The notes: a model not told the origin generated them from the sequence alone. DNA of 64,000 nucleotides from Sphingomonas sp. C3-2 (GCF_033025475.1 NZ_CP130322.1:3465049-3529048), one strand, 5' to 3'; shown: positions 33,407-43,560, counted from the first letter of the stretch. Numbers and translations: made by a program.

Positions 33407-34483
33407 ATGGCAACAACGGCTGAATATGGTCTGGGCGAACACACCTTCCCGCGGGGCTGGTTCATGATCGCCGACAGCAACGAACTGGGCGAGGCGCCGC
33501 TGGCGCTTCGCTTCTTCGGGCGCGAATTCGTCGCCTATCGCGGCAAGGACAGCGGCAAGGTCTTCCTCGTCGATGCTTACTGCCCGCACATGCGCGTCCA
33601 TCTGGCGAAGAACACGACCTCCTATATCGTGCGCGACGGCAACCAGATCGAAGGGGATTCGATCCGCTGCCCCGGTCATGGCTGGCGCTTCAACCCGCAA
33701 GGCCAGTGCGACGATATTCCCTATTCCACCCACGCCATCCCCAAGGCCGCGTGCATCAAGACCTTCCCGGTGATCGAACGCGCGGGCTGCATCTGGATGT
33801 GGCACGATGCAGAGGGCGGGGCGCCCGATTACGATCTGCCCGCCTTCGCCGAATGGGATATGCCGGGCTGGGCACGCTGGCGGATCGATCATCTCGGCAC
33901 GCTGCCGGTCCATCCGCAGGAAATCGTCGACAACATGACCGACTATGCCCATTTCGTGCCGGTGCATGGCAGTCTCGATATCGAATATTTCGCCAATGAA
34001 TTCGAAGGCCATATCATCCGGCAGTTTTTCCGGGCAGGCCACCGGACGCTGGTGAGCGAGGCGGGGACGCTCGAAACCGATACCTGGTACACCGGCCCCG
34101 GCATCCTCCAGTCGCGCATGGGCGGCCAGTTTCCGGCCCTCATGATGATCTGCCACACCCCGGTCGAAGACGGCGTGGTGAAGGTCTGGCACGCGGTGAT
34201 GGTCAAGGTCGCCGACGACAGCGTCGACGAAACCGGGCTCGAAATCGCGCGCGGTTATCAGGATACCGCGCTCGCCGCCTTCGCGCAGGATTTCGAGCTG
34301 TGGCAGAACAAGGAACCGGCCATCAGCGTGCTGCAGGTGCTCGATGACGGGCCGTTCCACAAGGAACGCATCTGGTATCGTCAGTTCTACAACCCGCGTA
34401 CCCGCGCCGGTGACTTTCACAAGCGCGTGAATGGCATGCACGTCACGGTGGACAGGCGGGCATCGGCGATCGCCGCCGAATAA
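33407..34483 (+). CDS. Rieske non-haem iron oxygenase (KshA-like)
   Basis: A 358-residue Rieske-type oxygenase. The [2Fe-2S] ligands are in 'CPHMRVHL' and 'CPGHGWRF', and the mononuclear iron site is in 'VDNMTDYAHFVPVHG', close to the DNMxDxAHFxxxHG pattern of 3-ketosteroid 9-alpha-hydroxylase KshA. With the HsaA-like and HsaC-like genes it makes a set able to open a ring, hydroxylate and cleave a phenol. Other steroid genes (HsaB, HsaD, KstD) are not in the window, so a steroid role is inference; another polycyclic or terpenoid substrate is possible. Confidence 0.88.
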   Translation: MATTAEYGLGEHTFPRGWFMIADSNELGEAPLALRFFGREFVAYRGKDSGKVFLVDAYCPHMRVHLAKNTTSYIVRDGNQIEGDSIRCPGHGWRFNPQGQCDDIPYSTHAIPKAACIKTFPVIERAGCIWMWHDAEGGAPDYDLPAFAEWDMPGWARWRIDHLGTLPVHPQEIVDNMTDYAHFVPVHGSLDIEYFANEFEGHIIRQFFRAGHRTLVSEAGTLETDTWYTGPGILQSRMGGQFPALMMICHTPVEDGVVKVWHAVMVKVADDSVDETGLEIARGYQDTALAAFAQDFELWQNKEPAISVLQVLDDGPFHKERIWYRQFYNPRTRAGDFHKRVNGMHVTVDRRASAIAAE

Positions 34484-34511
34484 CGGCGATCACCCTGTAA
34501 AGCGGCAGGTT

Positions 34512-35768
34512 CTAGCGCTGGGCCAGCGTATTCAGGTCCAGCATCTCCAACAGGGCCTGCCGCGCCGCCCGGATCTGTCTGATCAGCTCCGGGTTGCCGA
34601 TGTCGGCGGCGCCGATCTGCTCCGGCCAGTGTGCCTCCACCAGTGCTTCGAGCTGCGCGATCTTCCGCCCATCGAGAAGAAAGCGCGGGTCGACCAGCGC
34701 TGGATCGCACACGACCCGTAGACGGAGACAGGCGGGGCCGCCGCCATTGGCCATCGACTGGCGAACATCCACCACTTCGAGCCGGCGGATCGGGCCATTG
34801 CCCGCCACATGCGCCTCCAGCCAGCGCCACACCGCGGGCGTCTCGCGCGCTTCGCTGGGCAGGATCAGCGCCATGTCGCCCATGGGCAACGTAACCAGCT
34901 GGGCGTTGAACAGATAGGATCGGATGGCGTCCTCAAGGCTCACCGCCGCCGCCGGAACCTCGACGATCTCGATCTCGGGCAGCTTCCGCCGCAATTCGGC
35001 ATACACCGCCTCGCGGTCGGCAAAGGCCAGCTCGTGGGTGAACAGCACATGCTCGTTCGCCACCGCAACAACATCGTTGTGGAACGCGCCCGCCGCGATC
35101 GCCGCGTCGGATTGGCGAACGAACATTGTCCGCTCCGGGGGCAGCCCGTGGCGCCGGGCCACCGCGCGCGAGGCTTCCACATGCTGGCGGGCAGGGAAGG
35201 GGCCACCGCTTTCGCCGTAAACGAAAACCTCGATCGCGGGCGCACCGTGATCGCGGCACAGGCGCATATGGTTGGCGGCACCCTCATCGCCAAAGGGGGC
35301 GGGAACCGGCGCATGGACGGCGAAGGCGTCATGCGCAAAGGCCAGTTGCAGCTGCGCCAGCGTTCCCGGCCATTCATGGCTGCGATGGGGCATGGTCACG
35401 AGGTTGGCGACCGTCAGGTGACAGCGGCCATCGGCGCTGTCGGGGGCGGGGGATATCGTCGCGGCATTGGCCGCCCACATCGCCGACGCCGAAAGCGCGC
35501 ACGCCTGCAGATGCGGTTCGGCTTCGGCATAACGCGTGCCCAATTCGCCAAGCCAGGCTTCGTCCGGCCGATCATGCGGCAAGAGTAGCCCCTGCGTCAG
35601 CCCCAGCGCGATATTGGCGCGCATCTTGGCCAGCCCCTGCAGCGCGGCGGCGCGCGGTTGTGATACCGCGCCCGCATTGCGCGCCGAGGCCAGATTGCCC
35701 AGGCTCAGCCCCGCATAATTATGGCTCGGGCCGATCAGCCCGTCGAAATTGATCTCAACAACCGACAT
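34512..35768 (-). CDS. astB: N-succinylarginine dihydrolase
   Basis: A 418-residue enzyme of the arginine succinyltransferase pathway, converting N2-succinylarginine to succinylornithine, ammonia and CO2. Signature segments include 'MSVVEINFDGLIGPSHNYAG' at the start, the catalytic His in 'AGAFHNDVVAVANEHVLF' and the catalytic Cys in 'NGGGPACLRLRVV'. Length matches the family. GGAGTG lies upstream of the ATG. It lies 21 bp downstream of astA, in an operon with an M20 hydrolase. Confidence 0.95.
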   Translation of the reverse strand: MSVVEINFDGLIGPSHNYAGLSLGNLASARNAGAVSQPRAAALQGLAKMRANIALGLTQGLLLPHDRPDEAWLGELGTRYAEAEPHLQACALSASAMWAANAATISPAPDSADGRCHLTVANLVTMPHRSHEWPGTLAQLQLAFAHDAFAVHAPVPAPFGDEGAANHMRLCRDHGAPAIEVFVYGESGGPFPARQHVEASRAVARRHGLPPERTMFVRQSDAAIAAGAFHNDVVAVANEHVLFTHELAFADREAVYAELRRKLPEIEIVEVPAAAVSLEDAIRSYLFNAQLVTLPMGDMALILPSEARETPAVWRWLEAHVAGNGPIRRLEVVDVRQSMANGGGPACLRLRVVCDPALVDPRFLLDGRKIAQLEALVEAHWPEQIGAADIGNPELIRQIRAARQALLEMLDLNTLAQR

Positions 35769-35789
35769 CGAACACTCCGGAAATTCTGC

Positions 35790-36806
35790 TCACCAGCGGG
35801 CAACATGCGAAATCCGGTCGCCTATCCCGATCTCCAGCAGCGCAGCGCCCTCGGGATCGATGACCACGCCGCCCTCGCGTTTCTCGACGATGGCATAGGC
35901 CGCCTTGAAATCGCTCAGCCGGCCATGCGCGCACAGCGCCTTTTCGCCCGCATTGGGCTCGACCGCGACGATGGTCGCGTCGCAGGCGTCGCGGATCGAA
36001 CGGACATCGTCGGTCTTGGCCGTCATCGTCGGGCCGCCGTCGAAAATGTCGATATAGCTGGTAAAGGCAAACCCTTCATTTTCCAGCATCCGCATCGCTG
36101 CGCGGCCGCTGGGGTGCGGCACGCCGATCACCGCGCGCGCGGTTTCGGGCAGCATCGCGATATAGATCGGGTGCTTGGGCATCAGATCGGCGATGAACTG
36201 GTTGCCGTGGATCGCGTTGAACTGGTCCGCATCCTGAAAGTTCATCCCGAAGAAACGGCCCGCCAGCCCGTCCCAGAAAGGCGATCCCCCGGCCTCGTCG
36301 ATCACTCCGCGCAACTCCGCCAGGATCGTGTCGGCAAAGCGTGCGCGGTGGTTGCGGATGAAAAGATAACGGCTGCGCGCGATCAACAGGCCAAGACCGC
36401 CCGCGCGCTCGCCTGGGTGGAGGAACAGCCCGCCCACCTCGCTCGATCCTTCCAGATCGGTGGACAGGCTCAGCATGTCCGCCCGAAACGTCCGGTCCAG
36501 TTCCTGGCTATGCTGGGTCAGCGTGCCGATGCGATAGGAATAAAAGGGCCATTTTTGCCCAACCTGCGAGAATATCTGGCAAGTGCCGCGCACATCGCCG
36601 GTGTCCATATTTTCGAGCACGAGCACGAACAATTCGTCGGACAACGTATCCGCCTCGCGGGAAAAAGCCTGTTCGGATCGGGACAGCTTGGCCGTCAGCG
36701 ATTTTCGGTCGGGCGGCAGGTTGGTAAAGCCGCCCCCGGTCAGTTTCGCCATTTCATACAGATGCTGAAGGTCGGTCCGTCGGGCGGCCCTTATCCGAAA
36801 GCTCAA
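35790..36806 (-). CDS. astA: Arginine N-succinyltransferase
   Basis: A 338-residue acyltransferase that succinylates arginine with succinyl-CoA, the first step of the AST pathway. Diagnostic segments are 'LTGGGFTNLPPDRKSL', 'FYSYRIGTLTQHSQELDRTF', 'GGLGLLIARSRYLFIRNHR', 'DGLAGRFFGMNF' and 'FEGFAFTSYIDIFDGGPT'-like sequence. The start is TTG at 36806, overlapping the upstream M20 gene stop as TTGA and preceded by GGGGAG; the frame is open further upstream but only into that gene. astC, astD and astE are not in the window. Confidence 0.92.
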   Translation of the reverse strand: MSFRIRAARRTDLQHLYEMAKLTGGGFTNLPPDRKSLTAKLSRSEQAFSREADTLSDELFVLVLENMDTGDVRGTCQIFSQVGQKWPFYSYRIGTLTQHSQELDRTFRADMLSLSTDLEGSSEVGGLFLHPGERAGGLGLLIARSRYLFIRNHRARFADTILAELRGVIDEAGGSPFWDGLAGRFFGMNFQDADQFNAIHGNQFIADLMPKHPIYIAMLPETARAVIGVPHPSGRAAMRMLENEGFAFTSYIDIFDGGPTMTAKTDDVRSIRDACDATIVAVEPNAGEKALCAHGRLSDFKAAYAIVEKREGGVVIDPEGAALLEIGIGDRISHVARW

Positions 36807-38011
36807 GCAACTCCCCTTTCGATGATGCGTGCAATGGTTAGGGCGGAAAGCGCCGCGCGTTCGGGCAGCGAATCGGTGATCAGAAATTCGTCGGCCGAAT
36901 GGATCGCGCCGCCGCGCACCCCCATGGTGTCGACCACGGGAACGCCGCAGGCCGCGATATTGTTGCCGTCGCACACCCCGCCGGTCGCCTTCCAGCCGAT
37001 CTCGATGCCCAGATCGCGCCCGCTCTGCTTCACCAGCCCGAACAGTTTTTCGGCCACTGCGTCGAGCGGCTTGGGCGGGCGGCCGAAGCCGCCGTGAACA
37101 TGGATGGATACGTCGTGCTCGGCCGCCACGGCTGCGGTCACCGCGTCGATCATCGCGCGTGCCCGGTCCTCATCTTGGGGGGTGAGCGGGCGGAAATTCA
37201 CGCGCAGGATCGCATGGTCGGGCACCACATTGTTCGGCCCGCCGCCATCGATCTTGGCCGGGTTCACCGAAAGGCCGGCACCGCCGCCGCGTTTGAGGCG
37301 TAGCGCAATGTCGGCGGCGGCCACCAGCGCGTTGCGGCCTTCATCGGGGTTGCGCCCGGCATGGGCGCTCCGTCCGCGCACGATGATCGAAAAATTCCCG
37401 CTGCCTGCCCGTGCCCCCGCCAGCGTGCCGTCGGGGAGTGCGGGTTCATAGGTAAGCGCCGCGAGCTTGCCGCGCGCCGCACCCGCGATCAGCGGGGCAG
37501 AGGAGGGGGAGCCCACCTCCTCATCGGAATTGATCAGCACCTCATAGCCGAAACGGGGCGCAAGCGGCGACGCCTCGAGCGCGCGGAGCGCCGCCAGCAT
37601 CACTGCGATCCCGCCCTTCATGTCGGCGGTGCCCGGCCCGTTGAGCACGCCGGGCTCCAGCCAGGCAGAGGTTTGGAAGGGGTGGTCGCTTCCGAAAACC
37701 GTGTCCATATGGCCGGTGAACAGCATCTGCACGGGCGCCTCGGGCCGGACAGACAGCAGCATATGCTGGCCATGCTCGGTTCCGGTCAGCGTTCCGTCCG
37801 GCGCAACGCTTTCTATCGGCGGTTGACGGATCAGCTTCAGCACGCCGGGAAGCGTCGAAAACGCATCCGCCAGCATCCCGGCCATCGTCGACAGCCCCTG
37901 CAAATTGCGGGAACCGCTGTTCACCGCCGCCCATTGTTCCACCTGCGCAAGCATCGGCGCGCCCTTTGCGGCGTCGACAATGGCCTGCTCGGTGCTATCC
38001 AGCATCCTCAT
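36803..38011 (-). CDS. M20 family metallo-hydrolase in the ast operon
   Basis: A 402-residue M20/M28-type zinc hydrolase (ArgE/DapE/CPG2 group). Metal-site motifs are 'FTGHMDTVFG', 'GPGTADMKGGIAV', 'NSDEEVGSPSSAP', and the dimerisation-domain His in 'GRSAHAG'; the last metal ligand is in 'IHSADEFL'. Placed before astA and astB, it may hydrolyse a succinylated or acylated amino acid, possibly replacing succinylglutamate desuccinylase (AstE, not seen here). The start is uncertain: ATG at 38011 is chosen, and an in-frame ATG lies at 38005. It is divergent from malate synthase. Confidence 0.85.
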   Translation of the reverse strand: MRMLDSTEQAIVDAAKGAPMLAQVEQWAAVNSGSRNLQGLSTMAGMLADAFSTLPGVLKLIRQPPIESVAPDGTLTGTEHGQHMLLSVRPEAPVQMLFTGHMDTVFGSDHPFQTSAWLEPGVLNGPGTADMKGGIAVMLAALRALEASPLAPRFGYEVLINSDEEVGSPSSAPLIAGAARGKLAALTYEPALPDGTLAGARAGSGNFSIIVRGRSAHAGRNPDEGRNALVAAADIALRLKRGGGAGLSVNPAKIDGGGPNNVVPDHAILRVNFRPLTPQDEDRARAMIDAVTAAVAAEHDVSIHVHGGFGRPPKPLDAVAEKLFGLVKQSGRDLGIEIGWKATGGVCDGNNIAACGVPVVDTMGVRGGAIHSADEFLITDSLPERAALSALTIARIIERGVA

Positions 38012-38169
38012 CGTTTCATTTGTAACCAGCCTTTGGGCCGGGGTGAAGGGCGTGATTGCATCAAAAGCGTCACTGGGGCATAGCGTTGGCGAATCCTCTC
38101 CCCAGGAAGCCATGCGGAAACGCAATCGTACCTGTCGGGTCGTGCCCGGCGGGCAGGAAGGGATGAGAA
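38012..38169. promoter_or_regulatory. Divergent promoter region ast operon / glcB
   Basis: This 158 bp region separates the M20 hydrolase gene from glcB and must carry both promoters. AGGAAGGG precedes the glcB ATG. No clear operator was found. Confidence 0.4.
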
Positions 38170-40263
38170 ATGACTGATTATGTCGCGTTTGGGCAGATCC
38201 GTATCGATCGGCGGCTTCACGACTTCATCGAACAGCGCGCGCTGCCCGGTACGGGCGTCGATCCAAACGCATTCTGGCAGGGCGTGGACGCGATTCTTGG
38301 CCGCTTCGCCCCGGAAAACCGCGCCCTTCTCGAAAAGCGCGATCACCTTCAGGCACAGCTTGATGCCTGGCACGTCGAACGGCGCGGCACGCCGATCGAC
38401 CCCACGGCCTACCGCGCCTTTCTCGATGAAATCGGCTATCTCGTCCCCGAACCCGCGCCCTTTTCGGTCGGAACGCAGAATGTCGATGCCGAAATCGCGA
38501 CCATGGCGGGGCCGCAGCTCGTCGTCCCCGCGCTCAACGATCGCTTCGTCCTCAATGCCGCCAATGCGCGCTGGGGCAGCCTGTACGACGCCTATTACGG
38601 CACCGATGCGCTCCCCGGCGCGGCAAAGCCCGGCGGCTATGATGCCGAACGCGGGGCCCAGGTCGTCACCGCCGTCCGCGCCTTTCTGGATCAGGCCGTT
38701 CCGCTCGCCGGCAAAAGCTGGTCGGACGTCACCGACGTTGCCGCCGAAACGCCGTGGATCGCGCGGCAGGGCGATGGTAATTTCCTGTTCAACAACAACG
38801 GTCTTCATATCGAAGTTCATGTTAATCGTGAGCATCCGGTCGGCCGCATGGACACAGCCGGTATCGCCGATGTCGTGCTCGAAGCGGCGCTGACGACGAT
38901 CGTCGATCTCGAGGATTCGGTCGCCGCCGTTGATGCGGAGGACAAGGTTGCCGCCTATGCCAATTGGCTCGGCCTGATGCGCGGCGATCTGGAAGCCAGT
39001 TTTGAAAAGGGCGGGCGTACCCTGACGCGTACCCTCGCGGGGGACCGGGAATGGACCGGCCGGGATGGTGCCGCGATGACGCTTCATGGCCGCAGCCTGC
39101 TCTTCGTGCGCAATGTCGGCCATCTGATGACCAACCCGGCGGTCTTGCTGGCGGACGGTGCTGAGGCGCCCGAAGGCGTGCTCGATGCGGTCTTCACATC
39201 GCTCATCGCGCTCTATGACCTGAAGGGACTGGGGCGGCACCGCAACAGCCGCACCGGCTCGATCTATATCGTCAAGCCCAAGATGCACGGGCCCGAAGAA
39301 GCGGGCTTCACCAACCGCCTGTTCGATGCGGTCGAGGATCTGCTCGGGCTCGCGCGGTACACGATCAAGGTTGGCGTGATGGACGAGGAACGTCGTACCT
39401 CGGCCAATCTGGCCGCCTGCATCCATGCGGTGCGCGATCGTATCGCCTTCATCAACACCGGCTTTCTCGATCGCACCGGCGACGAAATCCATAGCTCGAT
39501 GCAGGCCGGCGCGATGGTCCGCAAGGCGGACATGAAGGCCGCCGACTGGATTTCGGCCTATGAGGATCGCAACGTCCGCATCGGGCTCAATTGCGGGCTT
39601 TCGGGCAAGGCGCAGATCGGCAAGGGGATGTGGGCCGCGCCCGATATGATGGCCGACATGCTCGTCCAGAAGATCGGCCATCCGCGTTCGGGGGCGAACA
39701 CCGCCTGGGTGCCGAGCCCGACGGCGGCGACGCTCCACGCCACCCATTATCACGCGGTCGACGTCTTCGCCCGGCAGCGCGAGATTGCGGGGGAGGCGGT
39801 TCCCGCGCTTGAACGGCTCCTCACCATCCCGCTCGCCCAGGGCGCCAACTGGTCCGAAGACGATATCCGGAACGAGCTCGACAATAATGCCCAGGGCATT
39901 CTCGGCTATGTTGTTCGCTGGATCGATCAGGGCATCGGCTGCTCCAAGGTGCCCGACATCAACGATATCGGGTTGATGGAAGATCGCGCGACGCTACGCA
40001 TTTCTTCGCAGCATCTCGCCAACTGGCTGCTCCGCGGTATCTGCACGCCCGCACAGGTCGATGCCGCGCTTTTGCGGATGGCTGCGAAAGTGGATGCCCA
40101 AAATGCCGGCGATCCGCTATATCGCCCGATGGCGGCCGATCCGGATGGCAGCATTGCGTTCCGGGCGGCCCGCGCGCTCGTGTTCGAGGGCGTGGATCAG
40201 CCCAATGGCTATACCGAGCCGTTGCTCCACAAATTCAGGCAAGAAGCCAAGAAAACGGATTGA
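38170..40263 (+). CDS. glcB: Malate synthase G
   Basis: A 697-residue malate synthase G, which condenses acetyl-CoA and glyoxylate to malate for growth on two-carbon compounds. The length fits the G isoform. Conserved blocks include '[16 protein letters not shown]', '[20 protein letters not shown]', '[20 protein letters not shown]', '[19 protein letters not shown]' and '[16 protein letters not shown]'-like sequence near residue 515. Strong match throughout. The stop lies 8 bp before the rhodanese start. Confidence 0.96.
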   Translation: MTDYVAFGQIRIDRRLHDFIEQRALPGTGVDPNAFWQGVDAILGRFAPENRALLEKRDHLQAQLDAWHVERRGTPIDPTAYRAFLDEIGYLVPEPAPFSVGTQNVDAEIATMAGPQLVVPALNDRFVLNAANARWGSLYDAYYGTDALPGAAKPGGYDAERGAQVVTAVRAFLDQAVPLAGKSWSDVTDVAAETPWIARQGDGNFLFNNNGLHIEVHVNREHPVGRMDTAGIADVVLEAALTTIVDLEDSVAAVDAEDKVAAYANWLGLMRGDLEASFEKGGRTLTRTLAGDREWTGRDGAAMTLHGRSLLFVRNVGHLMTNPAVLLADGAEAPEGVLDAVFTSLIALYDLKGLGRHRNSRTGSIYIVKPKMHGPEEAGFTNRLFDAVEDLLGLARYTIKVGVMDEERRTSANLAACIHAVRDRIAFINTGFLDRTGDEIHSSMQAGAMVRKADMKAADWISAYEDRNVRIGLNCGLSGKAQIGKGMWAAPDMMADMLVQKIGHPRSGANTAWVPSPTAATLHATHYHAVDVFARQREIAGEAVPALERLLTIPLAQGANWSEDDIRNELDNNAQGILGYVVRWIDQGIGCSKVPDINDIGLMEDRATLRISSQHLANWLLRGICTPAQVDAALLRMAAKVDAQNAGDPLYRPMAADPDGSIAFRAARALVFEGVDQPNGYTEPLLHKFRQEAKKTD

Positions 40264-40271
40264 TTGACGTC

Positions 40272-41078
40272 ATGACTTCAAGGGTGCGCGTGGCAGCGCT
40301 GTATCGTTTCGCCGTTCTCGACGATTTTGCGGATCTGCGCGAACCGCTGCGCACCCTTTGCGATGCCCATGGCATTCGCGGCACGCTCCTTCTCGCTTCC
40401 GAGGGCATTAACGGCACCATTGCGGGGGCGGAAGACGGCATCGCGGCGGTGGTTGCGCATATCCGCGCGCTGCCGGGCTGCGATGAAGTCGACGTCAAAT
40501 ATAGCTGGGCCGAGGCAATGCCCTTCGATCGCATGAAGGTGCGGCTCAAAAAGGAAATTGTCACCATGGGCGTGGCGGGCGTCGATGCCGCGCGCGATGC
40601 GGGCAATTATGTCGAGCCTGAAGATTGGAACGCGCTGATTTCCGATCCCGACGTCATCCTGATCGATACGCGCAACGATTATGAGGTCGAGATCGGCACC
40701 TTCCGGGGGGCGATCGATCCCAAGACGAACAGCTTCCGCGAATTTCCCGAATGGTTCCGCGCCAAGCGGGCCGAACTGGGCAAGACGCCCAAGGTCGCAA
40801 TGTTCTGCACCGGCGGCATTCGGTGCGAAAAATCGACCGCCTTTGTGAAGGCTGAGGGGATCGACGATGTCTTCCACCTCAAGGGCGGTATCCTCAACTA
40901 TCTCGAAAAAATCCCCGAGGCCGAAAGCCTCTGGGATGGTCAATGCTATGTCTTCGATCACCGCGTCAGCGTCGGCCACGGCGTCGTCCCCGGCGATTAC
41001 GGTGCGTGCCGCGCCTGCGGCCGTCCGGTTGCCAAGGGCGGGGATTGCGGCGTGTGCTCGGGCGGCAAGCCCGTCTGA
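40272..41078 (+). CDS. trhO: tRNA uridine(34) hydroxylase, rhodanese family (TrhO/YceA)
   Basis: A 268-residue TrhO-type protein. An N-terminal acylphosphatase-like domain is followed by a rhodanese domain whose active-site loop is '[14 protein letters not shown]', the CxGGxRCEK signature of this family, and a C-terminal Cys-rich tail ('[17 protein letters not shown]') that probably binds zinc. TrhO makes 5-hydroxyuridine at position 34 of some tRNAs using O2. ATG at 40272 is preferred; a TTG at 40260 is also in frame. Confidence 0.9.
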   Translation: MTSRVRVAALYRFAVLDDFADLREPLRTLCDAHGIRGTLLLASEGINGTIAGAEDGIAAVVAHIRALPGCDEVDVKYSWAEAMPFDRMKVRLKKEIVTMGVAGVDAARDAGNYVEPEDWNALISDPDVILIDTRNDYEVEIGTFRGAIDPKTNSFREFPEWFRAKRAELGKTPKVAMFCTGGIRCEKSTAFVKAEGIDDVFHLKGGILNYLEKIPEAESLWDGQCYVFDHRVSVGHGVVPGDYGACRACGRPVAKGGDCGVCSGGKPV

Positions 41079-41095
41079 GCCCGCCCATCAGGCGA

Positions 41096-43378
41096 TCAGC
41101 GAAGTCGCTCGATCGCCTGCGCCAGCGCCACGTACAGCTTGCCCATGTCGGACGACAGGATCGTCACGCCCAGCGGCGATCCATCGCGCGTCGACAGGAT
41201 GTTGCGAAGCATCGCCTCGAAATCGTGGATGTAGCGGTTCACCTGCTCGCGGAATTCCGGATCATCGTCATAATGCTGGCTGATCTCGCGAACTTCGCCG
41301 GCATCGAGCAGGCGCACCGCGCGGCGGGTGAACACGCCCCGGTCGCCCTTCAGATAGGCTGCCCAGGCGGTGTCGGTCATCTCGTTCGACAGGATCTTGG
41401 TGACGTCGATCGCGGTTGAATTGAGCGCCTCGATCAAAAGCGCCACGCGGCGCGACAATGTGTCGCGATTGGCGCTTTCCACTTCGTCGCGCGCGGTCTG
41501 GATCCGGTCTTCGACGGCGGCGGTGGTCTCGGCGATCGTCAGCATCCGGCTTGTAAGATGTTCGGATGCCGCTTCGGCCGCCTTCACCGCACGCTCGGCG
41601 GCGGCGGCAATCTCGGCCATCTGAACCTCGACCTTGTCGGAGATCGCCTCGCGCATCGCCGCTTCGCTCGCCGCGCCCAGTTTCTCGCGGGTTTCGGGAA
41701 CGATCGAGGCGAGCGTTTCCTTGGCGCGTTCGGACGCCTGAACGGCGGTCTCGCGCACGCGGACCAGCGATTCGACCAGTTGCGGCCCCACCGATTCGGC
41801 AAAGCGCTGCGCGGAATCGCCCGCCAGCCCGATCGCTCGGCCCAGTTCCTCGACGGCATCGCGGTTGCCCGTGATCCGCGCGTCCATTTCGCCGATCACG
41901 CCGTCGATCCGGCGCTGGTGCTGATCGATCATCGCATGCGCGTCGGTCAGGCGGTTGAACGCCTTTTCGGTCGCCTGTTCCAGGCGCTCGGCCTCGGGCA
42001 TCACCTGGCCCAGCAACGCCATGCTCTGGTTCAGCTTGGCATCCAGCCTGTCGATGGCGCCCGGCAGCGTCTCGTCCAGCTCGCGCGCATTGGCGTCGAG
42101 CGCGGTCAGCAAGGCTTCGGAACGCCCGATCAGCGTATCGGCATAGCTCTGGCCGCCGCGCAGCATTTCGGCCATTTTCTCGGCATTGCCATGCAGCCCG
42201 GTCAGCGCCTCCGAAAGCCGTCCGGCATGCGCGCTTCCGGCCTCGTCGAGCGACGCGAGCTTGTGCTCGGCATCCTGGAAGGCGGTCTGCAGCGATGCGA
42301 GCATATCGCGGGTCACCGCTTCGTGCGTCGTCAGCAATTCGCCTAAGTGGCGAATGCGGTCGTTGATATCGGCCACCCGGCCGGTCAGCGCGCGCGCCGC
42401 CTCTTCGCCTGTCTGGCCAAGCGCGGCCTGCGATTGCTCGACCATCGCCATCATCGCCGCGCCCTGCGCTTCCATGCCCCGGCGGGCGGCGTCGATCGCC
42501 TCGGCCGCGCGGCCAAGGGCGGCATCGACCGCCTCAGTCATCTGCCCGGCGGCCGCCTCAAGCCGTGTCCCGGCATTCTCGCTGGTGCTTTCCATGCGCG
42601 AAAGATGCGCGGCGAGCCGTTGCGCCGCGCCGCCTGCGATTTCATCGGCTTCGCGCCCGCGCAGCGCCAGCGCGGCCAACTGGGCTTCCAGCGCCCCGGC
42701 GCGCTCATGCGCGGCGAGCCCAGCGCCCTTCAATTCCTCGGTCATCCGCTCTGTCTGGCTCTGCGCCTTGGGCAGGTCGGCCAGCAGGACGGACATGTCG
42801 GTGCGCGCGGCGATCGCTGCGCTCTTCAGCGCGTGCGCATGGCGCGCCAGCGTCTCGATCTCGCCGCCCAGGGCGCGGCTCGCCCCGTGCAGGCGCACCG
42901 TGGCGTCTTCGCCGATCCCGTTCAGCTCGCCCGCCTGCTCGGCCAGAAGGGCGCGATTTTCATGGATGCGGGTCGTCACTGTGCGGAGCACCGCGTCGAG
43001 CCGGGCCGATTCGGCGCGCAGCCCAGCGCTCGTCGCCGAAAAACGGCGCGCTTCGCGGCTGCTGGAACGCATGGCGAGAAGATAGCCGACACCGATCGTC
43101 GCCAGCGGCGCGCACAGCATCGCGGCCATCGCGGGCAGATCGGGCATCGGCGCCGATTGCGTGAAATACCACCCACTGAACCCCGTCCAGCCAAGCGCGG
43201 TCGCCGCTGCAATCGCTGATATGGCGCGGTCGCGGCCGGACGAAACCGGGGCCTCGCTCCACGAATCGGCGATGATCGCGTCCCAATCGGGCGCGCGCAT
43301 CTGCTCCGCCAGTTCGGCTTGCGGTTCGCTTCCTGCGGCGTCGCGAGGAAAGTCTATGATGCGTGATCCCCCAGTCAT
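41096..43378 (-). CDS. Large membrane-anchored coiled-coil protein
   Basis: A 760-residue protein not assigned to a named family. Two hydrophobic helices near the N-terminus (about residues 50-68 and 78-102) are followed by roughly 500 residues of Ala/Glu/Arg-rich heptad-like coiled coil, and by a globular C-terminus (about 640-760; 'LLIEALNSTAIDVTKILS', 'WAAYLKGDRGVFTRRAV'). The layout resembles polar-organiser proteins such as Caulobacter TipN, but similarity was not shown; a role in cell polarity, division or chromosome organisation is a guess. It converges on trhO (17 bp gap) and is divergent from the next gene. Confidence 0.8.
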   Translation of the reverse strand: MTGGSRIIDFPRDAAGSEPQAELAEQMRAPDWDAIIADSWSEAPVSSGRDRAISAIAAATALGWTGFSGWYFTQSAPMPDLPAMAAMLCAPLATIGVGYLLAMRSSSREARRFSATSAGLRAESARLDAVLRTVTTRIHENRALLAEQAGELNGIGEDATVRLHGASRALGGEIETLARHAHALKSAAIAARTDMSVLLADLPKAQSQTERMTEELKGAGLAAHERAGALEAQLAALALRGREADEIAGGAAQRLAAHLSRMESTSENAGTRLEAAAGQMTEAVDAALGRAAEAIDAARRGMEAQGAAMMAMVEQSQAALGQTGEEAARALTGRVADINDRIRHLGELLTTHEAVTRDMLASLQTAFQDAEHKLASLDEAGSAHAGRLSEALTGLHGNAEKMAEMLRGGQSYADTLIGRSEALLTALDANARELDETLPGAIDRLDAKLNQSMALLGQVMPEAERLEQATEKAFNRLTDAHAMIDQHQRRIDGVIGEMDARITGNRDAVEELGRAIGLAGDSAQRFAESVGPQLVESLVRVRETAVQASERAKETLASIVPETREKLGAASEAAMREAISDKVEVQMAEIAAAAERAVKAAEAASEHLTSRMLTIAETTAAVEDRIQTARDEVESANRDTLSRRVALLIEALNSTAIDVTKILSNEMTDTAWAAYLKGDRGVFTRRAVRLLDAGEVREISQHYDDDPEFREQVNRYIHDFEAMLRNILSTRDGSPLGVTILSSDMGKLYVALAQAIERLR

Positions 43379-43560
43379 GGCGCATCTTTACCATGAAAGC
43401 GGCGACAGGGAACAACGTGCTTTTCCCATCAATCCGCGCGCACTGTCCATTCGTCGCAGAAATGCGGCGAATAATGCGTGGGGGGTGGGGAAAAGCTTGC
43501 TTTGCACCGGGCGATCAAAACGCTTATCGACCGGATAAGAAATCCGGGGGTTTAGGTACG
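43379..43560. promoter_or_regulatory. Divergent intergenic region
   Basis: This 182 bp region lies between the coiled-coil gene and the membrane nucleotidyltransferase-like gene. The latter's frame stays open across it, but the conserved N-terminus begins only near 43561. It probably holds both promoters; none was assigned. Confidence 0.4.

Noticed and set aside
38008..39753. Long minus-strand open frame opposite glcB
   Set aside because: Malate synthase G on the plus strand is unambiguous; the opposite frame has no domain.
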